The translations under genes and the position numbers were made by a program. The notes below the pieces were generated by a model. It did no database searches and had not been told where the DNA came from. It worked only from the letters and a program-made list of their open reading frames with translations. Shown one piece after another: positions 26,595 through 36,520 of a stretch of DNA of 64,000 nt. Source of the stretch: CBDDGJ01 sp965199285. Lineage in GTDB: Bacteria; Pseudomonadota; Alphaproteobacteria; RS24. The stretch spans positions 868,001 through 932,000 of the forward strand of contig OZ240687.1 in NCBI GenBank assembly GCA_965199285.1, in the 5' to 3' direction. Position 1 is the stretch's first letter. Each line of letters begins with the position of its first letter.

Positions 26595-27242
26595 CTATTT
26601 ACCACCCTCAGCTAAACATAGATATTTATGCGCCATATCGACCAGTTCGGCGTTTAAGCGGGAAAGCTCCGTCTGATGCGTGTCGAGATAATCTTGATGA
26701 GACGAAACAGCCGCCCGCCCAGACAAAAACGTATCTCTGAAAACGGCCGTCGCGACCCGAAGTACAAACCGGCATTTCATTTGTAATTCAGATAGCGCAT
26801 CATCAGACGAGCATAATCGGTTTGCGAGCCAATCTGCCGCAATATCACGCGCCTTTATCATCAGCTTAAATGATTGCGGATCGTTTAGACTATTGGCAGC
26901 CCGCATGAGATGAATATTTTCAAGCGTACGCAGCATCATATTTTTAAGAAATGTCTCAAGCACCATGCGGTCTGTCATATCGCTAGGATAGGCGGCATCG
27001 CTGGTTAAAAAAAAGCTCTCCGCCCGCGCGTAAAATCTCTGAAAGGCTGAACGAAGAACATCATTCTTATCATTAAACCGTCTATATATTGCGCCCGTGG
27101 TGAGACCTGCCTCCATCGCCAGCTCCGAAACGGTTAGCTCGAAAAAGGGTTTCTTTGTCAATAATCTTTCAAACGCATCGAGCAATTCCTGCTCGGTTTT
27201 AAGTGACCGCGCCTGCTTCGCACGCTTTACAATATTATCCAT
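26595..27242 (-). CDS. TetR/AcrR family transcriptional regulator
   Basis: 215 residues. The N-terminal helix-turn-helix has ELTVSELAMEAGLTTGAIYRRF near residue 38-59. The C-terminal ligand domain has no recognisable specificity. It is divergent from the crotonase gene with 130 bases between, containing a perfect 9-bp inverted repeat, so it probably represses that gene in response to a CoA ester or similar ligand. Confidence 0.88.
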   Translation of the reverse strand: MDNIVKRAKQARSLKTEQELLDAFERLLTKKPFFELTVSELAMEAGLTTGAIYRRFNDKNDVLRSAFQRFYARAESFFLTSDAAYPSDMTDRMVLETFLKNMMLRTLENIHLMRAANSLNDPQSFKLMIKARDIAADWLANRLCSSDDALSELQMKCRFVLRVATAVFRDTFLSGRAAVSSHQDYLDTHQTELSRLNAELVDMAHKYLCLAEGGK

Positions 27243-27326
27243 TTCGTTTTCTTCTACAATTTTCGGCTACAGTTTTCCACAAGCTGTAGCAATTTTTAGC
27301 GAAAAGCGCTTCACAAAGCAAATCTA

Positions 27327-27355
27327 AAATGATAATGATAATATTGTTATCATTT
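27327..27355. promoter_or_regulatory. Palindromic operator candidate, TetR or Fur-like
   Basis: Arms AAATGATAA (27327-27335) and TTATCATTT (27347-27355) are a perfect 9-bp inverted repeat with 11 bases between them. It sits just before the crotonase ribosome site (AAGGAGG at 27361-27367). The sequence GATAATGATAAT inside it also looks like a Fur box, so an iron link cannot be excluded. Confidence 0.55.
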
Positions 27356-27372
27356 ATAATAAGGAGGATAAA

Positions 27373-28182
27373 ATGAAAAATGGACCATCACCATCGGGAA
27401 AGCTGCTATTTGAGAAGACTGGCGCAATCACCCGTATTACCTTAAACCGACCAGAAATCCACAATGCGCTGGATCGCGAATTATCACAGGAATTGCAAGA
27501 TGCGATTCGCGCTGTCGACAATGATCGAGAGTGTCAGATTTTGGTTCTCACCGGAGCCGGCAATACATTTTGCACCGGCGATGATATTAAAGAGTTTAAC
27601 GACTGGCAACAGGAAGATACGGAATGGCAAATTCGCAAATATCAAAACACTGTCCGTATTCTTGAAAATCTTCGCCCCGTTACGATTGCACTTGTGGATG
27701 GTATCTGCACGGGCGGCGGCTTAGAGCTTACGCTTGCATCCGATTTTGTCATCGCAACCAATCGCTCGCGCTGGGGCATGCCCGAAATAAATTGGGACAT
27801 CACACCTGGTTGGGGTGGTACGGGCAAAATCTCTAAATTTGCCGGCCGCAGAAAATCGCTTGAATGGAATCTACTCGGCACATTATTCAGCGCCGAAAAA
27901 GCCGAGCGCTATGATTTGGTAAGCCGTATTGTTGAACCGGATGATCTTGAGGCAGAAGGCGAAAAACTTATTGAAATCTTACTTTCCAAGAATCCGCGAA
28001 CTGTCTATCTCACCAAATATTGTGTCAAGAAAGGTTCAGATCTTGATTTCACCAATGTCATGGCATTTGAAGGCACACCGCAAAGATTGTCGCTAAAAGA
28101 AGCGGTTGGGATTGCGGATTTTGTCGAAACCGAGTCGCGCAATAAGCGGCGCGCGCTTCTTACAGATTTTTGGTTCAATTAA
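27373..28182 (+). CDS. Enoyl-CoA hydratase/isomerase family protein (crotonase)
   Basis: 269 residues. The oxyanion-hole parts are AGNTFCTGDDIKEF near residue 62 and GICTGGGLELTLASDF near 106; both hydratase glutamates appear present (GGGLEL and GMPEINW). Substrate is unknown. AAGGAGG gives a strong ribosome site. Regulation by the divergent TetR protein is likely. Confidence 0.86.
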   Translation: MKNGPSPSGKLLFEKTGAITRITLNRPEIHNALDRELSQELQDAIRAVDNDRECQILVLTGAGNTFCTGDDIKEFNDWQQEDTEWQIRKYQNTVRILENLRPVTIALVDGICTGGGLELTLASDFVIATNRSRWGMPEINWDITPGWGGTGKISKFAGRRKSLEWNLLGTLFSAEKAERYDLVSRIVEPDDLEAEGEKLIEILLSKNPRTVYLTKYCVKKGSDLDFTNVMAFEGTPQRLSLKEAVGIADFVETESRNKRRALLTDFWFN

Positions 28183-28230
28183 AAAAGCGAAACGAAAAGC
28201 GCCACGAAAAACAAAAAGGGGGGCGGCGTT

Positions 28231-30861
28231 TTATCCTAATCGGGATTGCGCTGCCACGAGGCGCGCGACCGGAATTTTATACGGCATGCAGGATATATAG
28301 CTCATCCCCATTTGGGCGCAAAACGTAATTGATGAGGGGTCACCGCCATGCCCACCGCATAGCGCGATTTCAATGTCAGGCTTTACCGCCCGCGCCCGCA
28401 TGCAGGCCATGTCTATGAGCGCGCCGACCCCTTTCACATCCAACTGCACAAATGGGTCACGCAGCAAAATGCCGCGTTTTTGATAGCCGCGCAAAAATCC
28501 CGATATATCATCATGGCTCAAACCAAAACTGGTTTGCGTCAAATCATTACTGCCAAAAGAGAGCAGATCAACATGCGCGGCAATTTCATCCGCCAGCAGA
28601 CAAGCGCGCGGGGTCTCAATCATGGCGCCAAGCTTAATCTCCATATCGGGCGCATAATCCTCAATCGCGGTTTGTAAAAACCGGCAGGCATAGGTTAATT
28701 CTTCAACGCTCATAATCAAAGGCAACATCACCGTCACCCCTTGTTTTATGCCTGCCTTTTGCATCGCTTGCGCAATCGCCCGAATTTGCGCTTCATATAT
28801 ATTTTGGTGGATAATCCCCACCCGCACCCCGCGATGCGCAAAACCCGGATTGACGGACGCCAAGCGCGCAATCCTCAATTTTAATTCCGACAGCTCGATT
28901 TGCATGTCAACCGCCAGCGCTTCTATATCATCAATCCGTTGCGGCATAAATTCATGCAGTGAGGCATCGAGCAAACGAATATCAATCGGCTGGCCTTGCA
29001 ACTTCCCAAACATAAGCGCCAGCTCATCCGCATGTAAGCCACAAAGCGTTTCAATCGCGGCCGTTTTATCTTCTTTTTCATCAGATAGGATGAGCCGCCT
29101 TATCGCCGCAATACTGTCGGGCGCGAAAAATAAATGTTCGGTGCGGTAAAGCCCCACCCCTTCGCCGCCAAATCTTTGCGCCAGCGCCAGCTCGATCTCG
29201 GTCTCAGCATTGACCCGCACTTGCATTTGGCACGCCTCTTCCGCCCAGTGCATAATATCTTGAAACGCGGCAGGCAGTTCTGGCTCCACCGTTGAAACCG
29301 CCCCCTTAATCACTTGCCCGCTATTGCCGTCAATCGTTACAATATCCCCCGACTTTAGAATGAGGTCACCAATTCTGGCTTGCTGGCGGTCATAATCTAT
29401 CCGCAAATCACCCGCGCCAGACACGCAAGGCCGCCCAAGACCGCGCGCCACCACCGCAGCATGGCTGGTCATCCCGCCGCGGGCGGTTAAAATCCCATCC
29501 GCCATATAAATGCCGTGAATATCTTCGGGGCTGGTTTCCATCCGAATTAAAATCACTGAATCATCGCGCGCTGCTTGTGCCTCCACAGCGGCGGATGAGA
29601 ATGCCAGCCGCCCGCTTACCGCCCCAGGGGAAGCAGGTAAGCCTTTGGTCAGAATCTCATAATCCTCCGCCGATGATAAGACGGGGTGCAATAATTGTTC
29701 TAAATCGCGCGCGGGGATAGATTGCAACGCTTCCGCCTTGCTCATAATATTTTCGGCAACCATATCGGCAGCGATTTTTAGCGCCGCCTTGACATTGCAC
29801 TTGCCGCTACGGGTTTGCAAAACCCAAAGCCGGTTTTCCTGAATGGTAAATTCAACTTCCTGCACGCTCTTAAAATGCTGCTCTAATTGCGAAAACAGAG
29901 TTTTTATTTGTTCGAAAATATCTGGCATCGCCTCTTCCAGCGAGACATGCGCCGCACCTATTTTTTCGCGCGCCGCAAGCGTCAGGCAATGCGGGGTGCG
30001 CAGGCCCGCAACCACATCCTCGCCTTGTGCATTTGGCAAATATTCGCCATACACTTCTTGCTCACCCGTTGACGGATTGCGGGTAAAGGCAACCCCCGTG
30101 GCGCTGTTTTCACCAAGATTGCCAAAAACCATCGCCTGTATATTGACCGCCGTGCCAAGCGCGTCAGAAATATTATGCAAGCGCCGAAAGGTGCGGGCGC
30201 GCTGATTTTCCCAACTTGCAAACACCGCCCCAATCGCGCCCCATAATTGCTCTTCAACCTGTTGCGGAAAGGTTTTGCCGGTTTCGGTTTCAATCAATGT
30301 CTTGAACTGCCCGCATAGATTTTTCCAATCCTCATCCGACAGCTCGGTATCATCCAAAACCCCAAGCGCTTGTTTGACATCATCGATTAGAAACTCAAAC
30401 TCATCATTCGCCACCCCCAACACAACATCGCCATACATTTGGATAAAGCGGCGATAGCTATCCCACGCAAAACGCGGATTATTGGTTTTCGCGCTCAAGC
30501 CCTCAACCGTTTCATCGGTAAGTCCAAGATTCAAAATACTATCCATCATACCCGGCATGGAAATTGCCGCGCCGGAGCGAATAGAGACAAGCAAGGGTCT
30601 ATCCGCATCGCCAAAGCCTAACCCCAATTCGGTTTCAATATTCGCAATCGCTGCTTTTATATCTGTCTTTAATTGCTCGGCAAGCACGCCGTTGCGCAAG
30701 AAATCTTGGCAGGCTTGGGTGCTAATGGTAAAGCCTGCCGGCACGGGCAAATTGAGGCGGCACATTTCTGCCAGATTCGCGCCCTTACTGCCCAGCACAT
30801 CGGCCATATCAGCCTGCCCATCTGCATGTCCGGTATGAAAAGAATAAATATGTTGTGTCAT
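28231..30861 (-). CDS. ppdK: Pyruvate, phosphate dikinase
   Basis: 876 residues from the ATG at 30861. It interconverts pyruvate, ATP and phosphate with PEP, AMP and diphosphate. Domains in order: ATP-grasp N-terminus (GSKGANLAEMCRL), phosphohistidine domain with GGMTSHAAVVARGLGRP near residue 447, and PEP-binding barrel with GLYRTEHLFF and ETPRAC, ending in ALCGGHGGDPSS. It starts one base after the glyS stop, with GAGG as ribosome site. Confidence 0.94.
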   Translation of the reverse strand: MTQHIYSFHTGHADGQADMADVLGSKGANLAEMCRLNLPVPAGFTISTQACQDFLRNGVLAEQLKTDIKAAIANIETELGLGFGDADRPLLVSIRSGAAISMPGMMDSILNLGLTDETVEGLSAKTNNPRFAWDSYRRFIQMYGDVVLGVANDEFEFLIDDVKQALGVLDDTELSDEDWKNLCGQFKTLIETETGKTFPQQVEEQLWGAIGAVFASWENQRARTFRRLHNISDALGTAVNIQAMVFGNLGENSATGVAFTRNPSTGEQEVYGEYLPNAQGEDVVAGLRTPHCLTLAAREKIGAAHVSLEEAMPDIFEQIKTLFSQLEQHFKSVQEVEFTIQENRLWVLQTRSGKCNVKAALKIAADMVAENIMSKAEALQSIPARDLEQLLHPVLSSAEDYEILTKGLPASPGAVSGRLAFSSAAVEAQAARDDSVILIRMETSPEDIHGIYMADGILTARGGMTSHAAVVARGLGRPCVSGAGDLRIDYDRQQARIGDLILKSGDIVTIDGNSGQVIKGAVSTVEPELPAAFQDIMHWAEEACQMQVRVNAETEIELALAQRFGGEGVGLYRTEHLFFAPDSIAAIRRLILSDEKEDKTAAIETLCGLHADELALMFGKLQGQPIDIRLLDASLHEFMPQRIDDIEALAVDMQIELSELKLRIARLASVNPGFAHRGVRVGIIHQNIYEAQIRAIAQAMQKAGIKQGVTVMLPLIMSVEELTYACRFLQTAIEDYAPDMEIKLGAMIETPRACLLADEIAAHVDLLSFGSNDLTQTSFGLSHDDISGFLRGYQKRGILLRDPFVQLDVKGVGALIDMACMRARAVKPDIEIALCGGHGGDPSSITFCAQMGMSYISCMPYKIPVARLVAAQSRLG

Positions 30862-30862
30862 T

Positions 30863-32950
30863 TTATCCTCGCTTGATTTGCGACAAATCAGCAATTTTGT
30901 TCATCTGCATGATGAGCTGCGCCAGCAGCGCTTGGCGATTGCGCCTTATATCTGCATCCTCAACATTCACCATAACGGTTTCAAAAAAAGCATCAACCGG
31001 CTCACGCAGCGCTGCCAGATTTTGTAAATTTGCGGCATAAGCGGCGGCATCTTTTTTATTTGAAAAATCAAGCTCACAAAGGGCTTCAAATAAGTGCCCC
31101 TCAGCGGCCTCTTCAAATAGGCTTGCATCACTGACGGCTTTTACATTATCAGCCTTTTTACAAATCCCATCGGCGCGAATATAGGCGGCGAGCAGATTCT
31201 CACCATCTTCGCTTTGCAGAAATTCTGATAATAAAGCCGTCCGCTCCACCAATGTGACCAAATCATCATCGGCCGATATATCCGCCACAATCGCCGCGAC
31301 AATATCATGCGCAATGCCTTGTTCGCGCAAATGCACTTTCAAGCGGTCGGCAATAAAATTGATGAGAGAGGCAAGCTTATCCTCATTTTTTCCAGAGGAT
31401 GACACGCTATCATAAGCCGCTATCGCAGCAGTGAAAATATCATGTAAGGGCAGGCGGGTTTTGGTTTCCAGCAATATGCGGATAATCGCATAAGCGGCAC
31501 GGCGCAACGCATAAGGGTCTTTCGAGCCAGTTGGGGTTTCATCAATCAGCCAAAAGCCTGCCAATGTATCAATCTTATCCGCCAGTGCGACCACGCAGCC
31601 AAGCCGCGTTTCCGGCACCGCATCGGAAGGCCCTAAGGGGCTATAATGCGCGCCAATCGCGGCCGCGACATCCTCATCCTCACCATTGGCAAGCGCATAA
31701 TAGCGCCCCATAATGCCTTGCAATTCGGGAAATTCATATACCATAGACGTGACCAAATCACTTTTGGATAATTCAGCCGCGCGCTGCGCTTTTTCCTGCT
31801 CAACCGCAAATGTATCCGCCAATGACGCGGCCAGTTTTTCAAGCCGCTTTACTTTATCATAAACACTGCCGAGCTTTGCATGAAAGACAATCTCGCCAAG
31901 TTGTGGCAGCAGCGATGCCAAAGGGGTTTTTTGATCTTGCTGCCAGAAAAACGCCGCATCCGATAAGCGCGCCCGCAATACCCGCTCATTGCCCGCCCGA
32001 ATAAGCGCGCCCTCATCTTCTGTTACCATATTGCTAATGGCAATAAAATAGGGCGCCATTTTGCCAGTTTTTTGCGCGCGCAGAGAAAAATAGCGCTGGT
32101 GATTGCGCATGGCGGTGATCAGCACCTCTTCTGGTACATCCATAAATTCATCATCAATTTTGCCGATAAAGGGCACCGGCCATTCGACCAGCCCTGCCGT
32201 TTCCTGCACCAGTGCCATATCTTCAATCATGCTGAGGCCTTGCGCGTGCGCGAGGCGCTGTCCTTCTTCGACAATCAGAGCTTCGCGAATGGCGCTATCT
32301 GCCAGCACAAAATGCTCTTCTAGATTGCGCAAATAATCATGGCTATGTTTTATCTCAATCGCAGCGGGCGATAAAAACCGATGCCCATAACTCACCCCGC
32401 CCGATGTGATACCATTTAGGGTGAAGGGAATAATCTCTTTATCAAAGCGGCACAAAATCGCCCGCAAGGGGCGAATCCATCGCAAGGGCGCATCACCTTC
32501 CTTATCTCGCTCTTCAGTTGGTGGGAGCCAGCGCATTGATTTTGGCCACGGGAAGTTGCGGATGAGCGCCGGGATTATTTCCTGCAAAAGCTGCGGCATC
32601 GGGCGGGCATCGCTTTGCTGGATGAAAACATAATAATCACCTTTCGGGTCTTCTTTCACCTCCAGCATATCCGGATTGCTGACATTTACCGATTTCATAA
32701 ATCCTTTAATCGCTTTTTCCGGCGCGTTTAAGCGCGGGCCTTTGCGCTGTTCAGATTTTGCCGGCGTGTGGCTTGGTAGCTGCGCCAATAGCGCCAATCT
32801 TTGCGGCGCGACATGAGCTTGCGGCGGGTCAATTTCAATATCATAATCCGCCAATGCCGTTTCAAATAAGCGGATAATATCTTGCCCCGCTTTTGCCTGC
32901 ATGGTGGCGGGAATTTCTTCCGAATAGAGTTCTAAAATAAAATCAGCCAT
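30863..32950 (-). CDS. glyS: Glycine--tRNA ligase beta subunit
   Basis: 695 residues from ATG at 32950 (MADFILELYSEEIPA). The beta subunit of the bacterial alpha2-beta2 enzyme binds tRNA-Gly. Family segments RWLPPTEERDKEGDAPLRW, ITAMRNHQRYFSLR and DKIDTLAGFWLIDETPTGSKDP are seen by their key residues. It overlaps glyQ by eight bases. A further upstream start at 33019 lies within glyQ. Confidence 0.95.
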   Translation of the reverse strand: MADFILELYSEEIPATMQAKAGQDIIRLFETALADYDIEIDPPQAHVAPQRLALLAQLPSHTPAKSEQRKGPRLNAPEKAIKGFMKSVNVSNPDMLEVKEDPKGDYYVFIQQSDARPMPQLLQEIIPALIRNFPWPKSMRWLPPTEERDKEGDAPLRWIRPLRAILCRFDKEIIPFTLNGITSGGVSYGHRFLSPAAIEIKHSHDYLRNLEEHFVLADSAIREALIVEEGQRLAHAQGLSMIEDMALVQETAGLVEWPVPFIGKIDDEFMDVPEEVLITAMRNHQRYFSLRAQKTGKMAPYFIAISNMVTEDEGALIRAGNERVLRARLSDAAFFWQQDQKTPLASLLPQLGEIVFHAKLGSVYDKVKRLEKLAASLADTFAVEQEKAQRAAELSKSDLVTSMVYEFPELQGIMGRYYALANGEDEDVAAAIGAHYSPLGPSDAVPETRLGCVVALADKIDTLAGFWLIDETPTGSKDPYALRRAAYAIIRILLETKTRLPLHDIFTAAIAAYDSVSSSGKNEDKLASLINFIADRLKVHLREQGIAHDIVAAIVADISADDDLVTLVERTALLSEFLQSEDGENLLAAYIRADGICKKADNVKAVSDASLFEEAAEGHLFEALCELDFSNKKDAAAYAANLQNLAALREPVDAFFETVMVNVEDADIRRNRQALLAQLIMQMNKIADLSQIKRG

Positions 32951-33824
32951 GCGCCGCCTCATCCTCATGCGCCAGCCAAATTTCGGCGCACGCTTTGGCA
33001 AGGGCGCGCACCCGCGCAATATAAGATTGCCGCTCGGTGACGCTAATCACCCCGCGTGCATCCAGCAAATTGAAATTATGGCTGGCCTTCATGCAATGAT
33101 CGTAAGCCGGCAAAGCCAAGCCTTTTTCGACCAGCGCCTGACACATGGCTTCGGCATCGGCAAAATGGCGGAACAATATATCGGTATCGGCTTCATTAAA
33201 ATTATAATGCGAAAACTCAACCTCACTGCGGTGGAACACATCGCCATAGCTAACGCCCTTGCCATTATAATCAATCTCAAAGCCATTATTGACATTTTGA
33301 ATATACATTGCCAGCCGCTCTAACCCATAAGTAAGCTCGCCCGACACAATCTCAACATCAATGCCGCCGACTTGCTGAAAATAAGTAAATTGCGATATTT
33401 CCATGCCATCGCACCAGACCTCCCAGCCAAGCCCCCACGCGCCAAGCGTCGGGCTTTCCCAATCATCTTCGACAAAGCGAATATCATGCGCCAGCGGGTC
33501 AATACCAAGCACTTTTAGGCTTTCCAAATAAATTCCCTGAATATTATCGGGCGCAGGCTTTAGCAGGGTTTGAAACTGATAAAAATGCTGGAAGCGATTG
33601 GGGTTTTCGCCATAACGTCCATCGGTTGGGCGGCGGCTTGGTTGTACATAAGCGACAGACCAAGGCGTTTTGCCCAAAGCGCGTAAAACCGTTGCGGGAT
33701 GAAATGTGCCTGCCCCCATCTCCATATCATAGGGCTGCAACACAACGCAGCCATGCGCCGCCCAATAATTTTGCAGCCGGAAGATAAGCTCCTGAAAACT
33801 TGGTTTTTGCGGGGTGTCACTCAT
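32943..33824 (-). CDS. glyQ: Glycine--tRNA ligase alpha subunit
   Basis: 293 residues. The alpha subunit holds the class II catalytic core. SFQELIFRLQNYWAAHGC opens the protein; QPYDMEMGAGTFHPAT near residue 35 and QPSRRPTDGRYGENPNR near 61 are family hallmarks. First gene of glyQ-glyS-ppdK. Confidence 0.95.
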   Translation of the reverse strand: MSDTPQKPSFQELIFRLQNYWAAHGCVVLQPYDMEMGAGTFHPATVLRALGKTPWSVAYVQPSRRPTDGRYGENPNRFQHFYQFQTLLKPAPDNIQGIYLESLKVLGIDPLAHDIRFVEDDWESPTLGAWGLGWEVWCDGMEISQFTYFQQVGGIDVEIVSGELTYGLERLAMYIQNVNNGFEIDYNGKGVSYGDVFHRSEVEFSHYNFNEADTDILFRHFADAEAMCQALVEKGLALPAYDHCMKASHNFNLLDARGVISVTERQSYIARVRALAKACAEIWLAHEDEAAHG

Positions 33825-33862
33825 TTATATCTCGCTTATCGCTATAAATAACCGCGTTCCAC

Positions 33863-34603
33863 CTATAAGGCAAGCGCCTGTGCCTCTCTTAATATTGCTT
33901 CCGCCTGTGGCGAGGCTTGCCCATCTTGATTTTGCAAAGTCAAGGGCGGTAATAATTGCAATGGCGCGCGGCTATTGCCCCTGCCTGCGACAATCACCCG
34001 ATGGGTTTTTTTATTGGGTGCGGGTAAAATCGGTAAGATACGAATATCGCCCAGACGCGGTGCCATCACCGCCAATATATCGGCAAGCGCCTCGGCGCGG
34101 TGAATAAATATCACTTGCCCTTGCGCGTGCGCCAGCGTGCAAGCATATTTCACCCATACCGCCAAAGCAGGGGCGGGCATTTCATGCGCTTGCTTTTTAT
34201 CTGGGGTGCGGCTTCCCGTGCCTACCTCATAAAAGGGCGGGTTGGCAATCACATAATCATAATAATCGCGCCGCAAATCGCTTTGCGTGAAGGGGGCTAA
34301 AATATCGGCTTGGGTGAAAGAAACGGCAAGCTGGTTTCTGTTCGCATTTTCACGCGCAAGCTCAAGCGCTTCGCCATCACTATCCACCCCCATAATCTCT
34401 ACACCGGCTAGGCGTTTGGCAACACAAAGCGCTGCCACGCCGCAGCCGCTTCCCAATTCACACACTTTATCGCCGGCTTTCGCATTCACGCTTGCGGCCA
34501 GTAAAACCGCCTCATGTCCACTGCGGTGACCGCACGACATTTGCAGGATTTGCAATCGTCCTCTAAGAAAATCATCTTCTGTTATCGCTTGCATATTGAC
34601 CAT
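33863..34603 (-). CDS. tRNA1(Val) adenine-37 N6-methyltransferase-like protein (TrmN6 family)
   Basis: 246 residues. SAM-binding motif CELGSGCGVAALCVAKR near residue 48 and catalytic NPPF (IANPPFYEVG) near 120 are typical of the TrmN6/YfiC group. The opening DDFLRGRLQILQMSCGHRSG also fits. It is divergent from the polyprenyl synthase gene, a frequent alphaproteobacterial neighbour pair. Substrate identity is inferred from the family. Confidence 0.82.
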   Translation of the reverse strand: MVNMQAITEDDFLRGRLQILQMSCGHRSGHEAVLLAASVNAKAGDKVCELGSGCGVAALCVAKRLAGVEIMGVDSDGEALELARENANRNQLAVSFTQADILAPFTQSDLRRDYYDYVIANPPFYEVGTGSRTPDKKQAHEMPAPALAVWVKYACTLAHAQGQVIFIHRAEALADILAVMAPRLGDIRILPILPAPNKKTHRVIVAGRGNSRAPLQLLPPLTLQNQDGQASPQAEAILREAQALAL

Positions 34604-34650
34604 TTCGTTTATGAGGCTTATGTCTATAGCAAGAGTTAAGGAATATTCAA

Positions 34651-35679
34651 ATGGCAGAAATTATTAGCCTAACAAATTCTTCCGACAAGATGGATACGCC
34701 AACCAAGCTTAATCTTGCTTTTGCCGAAGAGATGACGGCGGTTGAAAAATTAATGCAATCGCATATTGCCTCTTACGCCCAAATGATACCGGATATTGGC
34801 GCGCATATTGTAAAGGCGGGGGGCAAGCGTATTCGCCCGATGCTTACATTGGCGGCGGCGAAATTATGCGGCTATCAGGGAGAAAAGCATATTCAACTTT
34901 CGGCCGCCGTTGAATATATGCACACAGCAACTTTGCTGCATGATGATGTAGTTGATGATAGTGATTTGCGGCGCGGACAACCCACCGCGCGACTATTATG
35001 GAGCAATGCCGCCAGCGTGCTGGTGGGTGATTTTATGCTTGGACAGGCTTTCCGGATGATGGTCACCGCAGGCTCCATGCAAGCGCTGGATATCCTCTCA
35101 AAAGCAGCCGCGATTATTGCCGAAGGTGAGGTTTTGCAACTTGAAAATATTGGCAATGTCGAAACCACGCAAGATGCTTATTTGCGGATTATCGAAGCCA
35201 AAACCGCCGTTTTATTTGCCGCCGCCGCCGAAGCGGGTAGCGTGATTGCCGATGCCACCCCGACCCAACAAGAGGGGTTGGAGTCTTATGGGCGCAATCT
35301 CGGCGTGGCGTTTCAGCTGCTTGATGATGCGCTGGATTATGGGGGGCTTGCACAGAATATGAGTAAAAATACCGGCAAAAATATGGGCGATGATTTTCGG
35401 GAAGGGAAGGTTACCCTGCCGATGCTACTTGCCTATCGGCGTGGCAATGAGGAAGAGCGGCAGTTCTGGCATGACATGATCACAACCCCAGACGACAATC
35501 CCGCCAGATTGGAACAAGCCATTTCTTATATGCGCAAACATAATACGCTTTTTGACACTATCGAACATGCGCGCCATTATGGCGGGCGGGCAAAAGATGC
35601 GCTGGCGATTTTTCCTGATAGCGATACCAAACAGCTGCTGCTAGAGCTTGTCGATTTTTGCATTGAGCGCACGCATTAG
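34651..35679 (+). CDS. ispB: Polyprenyl (octaprenyl-type) diphosphate synthase
   Basis: 342 residues. First Asp-rich motif HDDVVDDSDLRRGQPTAR near residue 95 and second FQLLDDALDYGG near 225 bind Mg-diphosphate. GGKRIRPMLTLAAAKL near 54 is also conserved. It makes the side chain of ubiquinone in the cytoplasm. AAGGA precedes the ATG. Confidence 0.92.
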   Translation: MAEIISLTNSSDKMDTPTKLNLAFAEEMTAVEKLMQSHIASYAQMIPDIGAHIVKAGGKRIRPMLTLAAAKLCGYQGEKHIQLSAAVEYMHTATLLHDDVVDDSDLRRGQPTARLLWSNAASVLVGDFMLGQAFRMMVTAGSMQALDILSKAAAIIAEGEVLQLENIGNVETTQDAYLRIIEAKTAVLFAAAAEAGSVIADATPTQQEGLESYGRNLGVAFQLLDDALDYGGLAQNMSKNTGKNMGDDFREGKVTLPMLLAYRRGNEEERQFWHDMITTPDDNPARLEQAISYMRKHNTLFDTIEHARHYGGRAKDALAIFPDSDTKQLLLELVDFCIERTH

Positions 35680-35689
35680 ACATAAATAA

Positions 35690-36520
35690 TTATGTCATAA
35701 GCTTGCCGGCACGCACCCAATAATGATCTGGGAGGTTAAGATGATGCCGCGCCGCCGCGCCTGTGCCAGCTTTATAAAGACCAAAACATGTTGCGCCACT
35801 GCCGCTCATCGCCGCAAATTGCGCGCCAGATTCGCGAAGCTGCGCGATAATATCTGCAATTTCCGGCACCAGCTCTTGGGCGGGAGGATGCAAATCATTT
35901 CGCGTGTGCGTTAGAAAATCGCAGAGCGTCTGAAAATCGTGAAACGCCATAGGCATATTTGTTGGCGCTTTATTCATCTTGGTGATTTTCGAAAATACCT
36001 CTTTAGTGGAAAGCGGCACAGCAGGGTGAACCAAAATAATATCAGCATCAGGAAATGCGCTAAGCGGCGTTACAATCTCGCCAATGCCACTCATCCAAGC
36101 CGGTTTTTGCTGTAAGCAAACGGCAATATCTGCCCCTAAAGCTGCAATTTTTTCGCCCATATCGCGCATATCGCCCACAGGCAAGGGTAAATCATAAAGC
36201 TCTGCCAGCCCGCGTAAAGTCGCTGCCGCATCTGCCGAACCACCGCCGAGCCCTGCTGCAAGGGGCAGTTTTTTTTGCAAGCGAAACGTACAAGGCGGCG
36301 CATCCATCAGGCGATGCGCGGATAAAATCAAATTATCATCAGACGATAATTGATCTGCCCCTTCGATAAAAAGCGTAGTGTGGTCTGCTGGTTCAATATC
36401 AAGCCAGTCGCCAATATCAGCAAATGCGACAAGGCTTTCAAGCAGATGATAGCCATCTGCCCGCCGGTCACAAATGTGTAAACAAAGATTGATTTTTGCC
36501 GCCGCAAAAAACTTTGCCAT
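35690..36520 (-). CDS. ispE: 4-diphosphocytidyl-2-C-methyl-D-erythritol kinase
   Basis: 276 residues, GHMP kinase of the MEP isoprenoid pathway. AAAKINLCLHICDRRADGYH at the start, the ATP loop LPLAAGLGGGSADAAATLRG near residue 86 and SGSGATCFGL near 240 are visible. Last gene of ETF-QO-TPR-ispE. Confidence 0.93.
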   Translation of the reverse strand: MAKFFAAAKINLCLHICDRRADGYHLLESLVAFADIGDWLDIEPADHTTLFIEGADQLSSDDNLILSAHRLMDAPPCTFRLQKKLPLAAGLGGGSADAAATLRGLAELYDLPLPVGDMRDMGEKIAALGADIAVCLQQKPAWMSGIGEIVTPLSAFPDADIILVHPAVPLSTKEVFSKITKMNKAPTNMPMAFHDFQTLCDFLTHTRNDLHPPAQELVPEIADIIAQLRESGAQFAAMSGSGATCFGLYKAGTGAAARHHLNLPDHYWVRAGKLMT

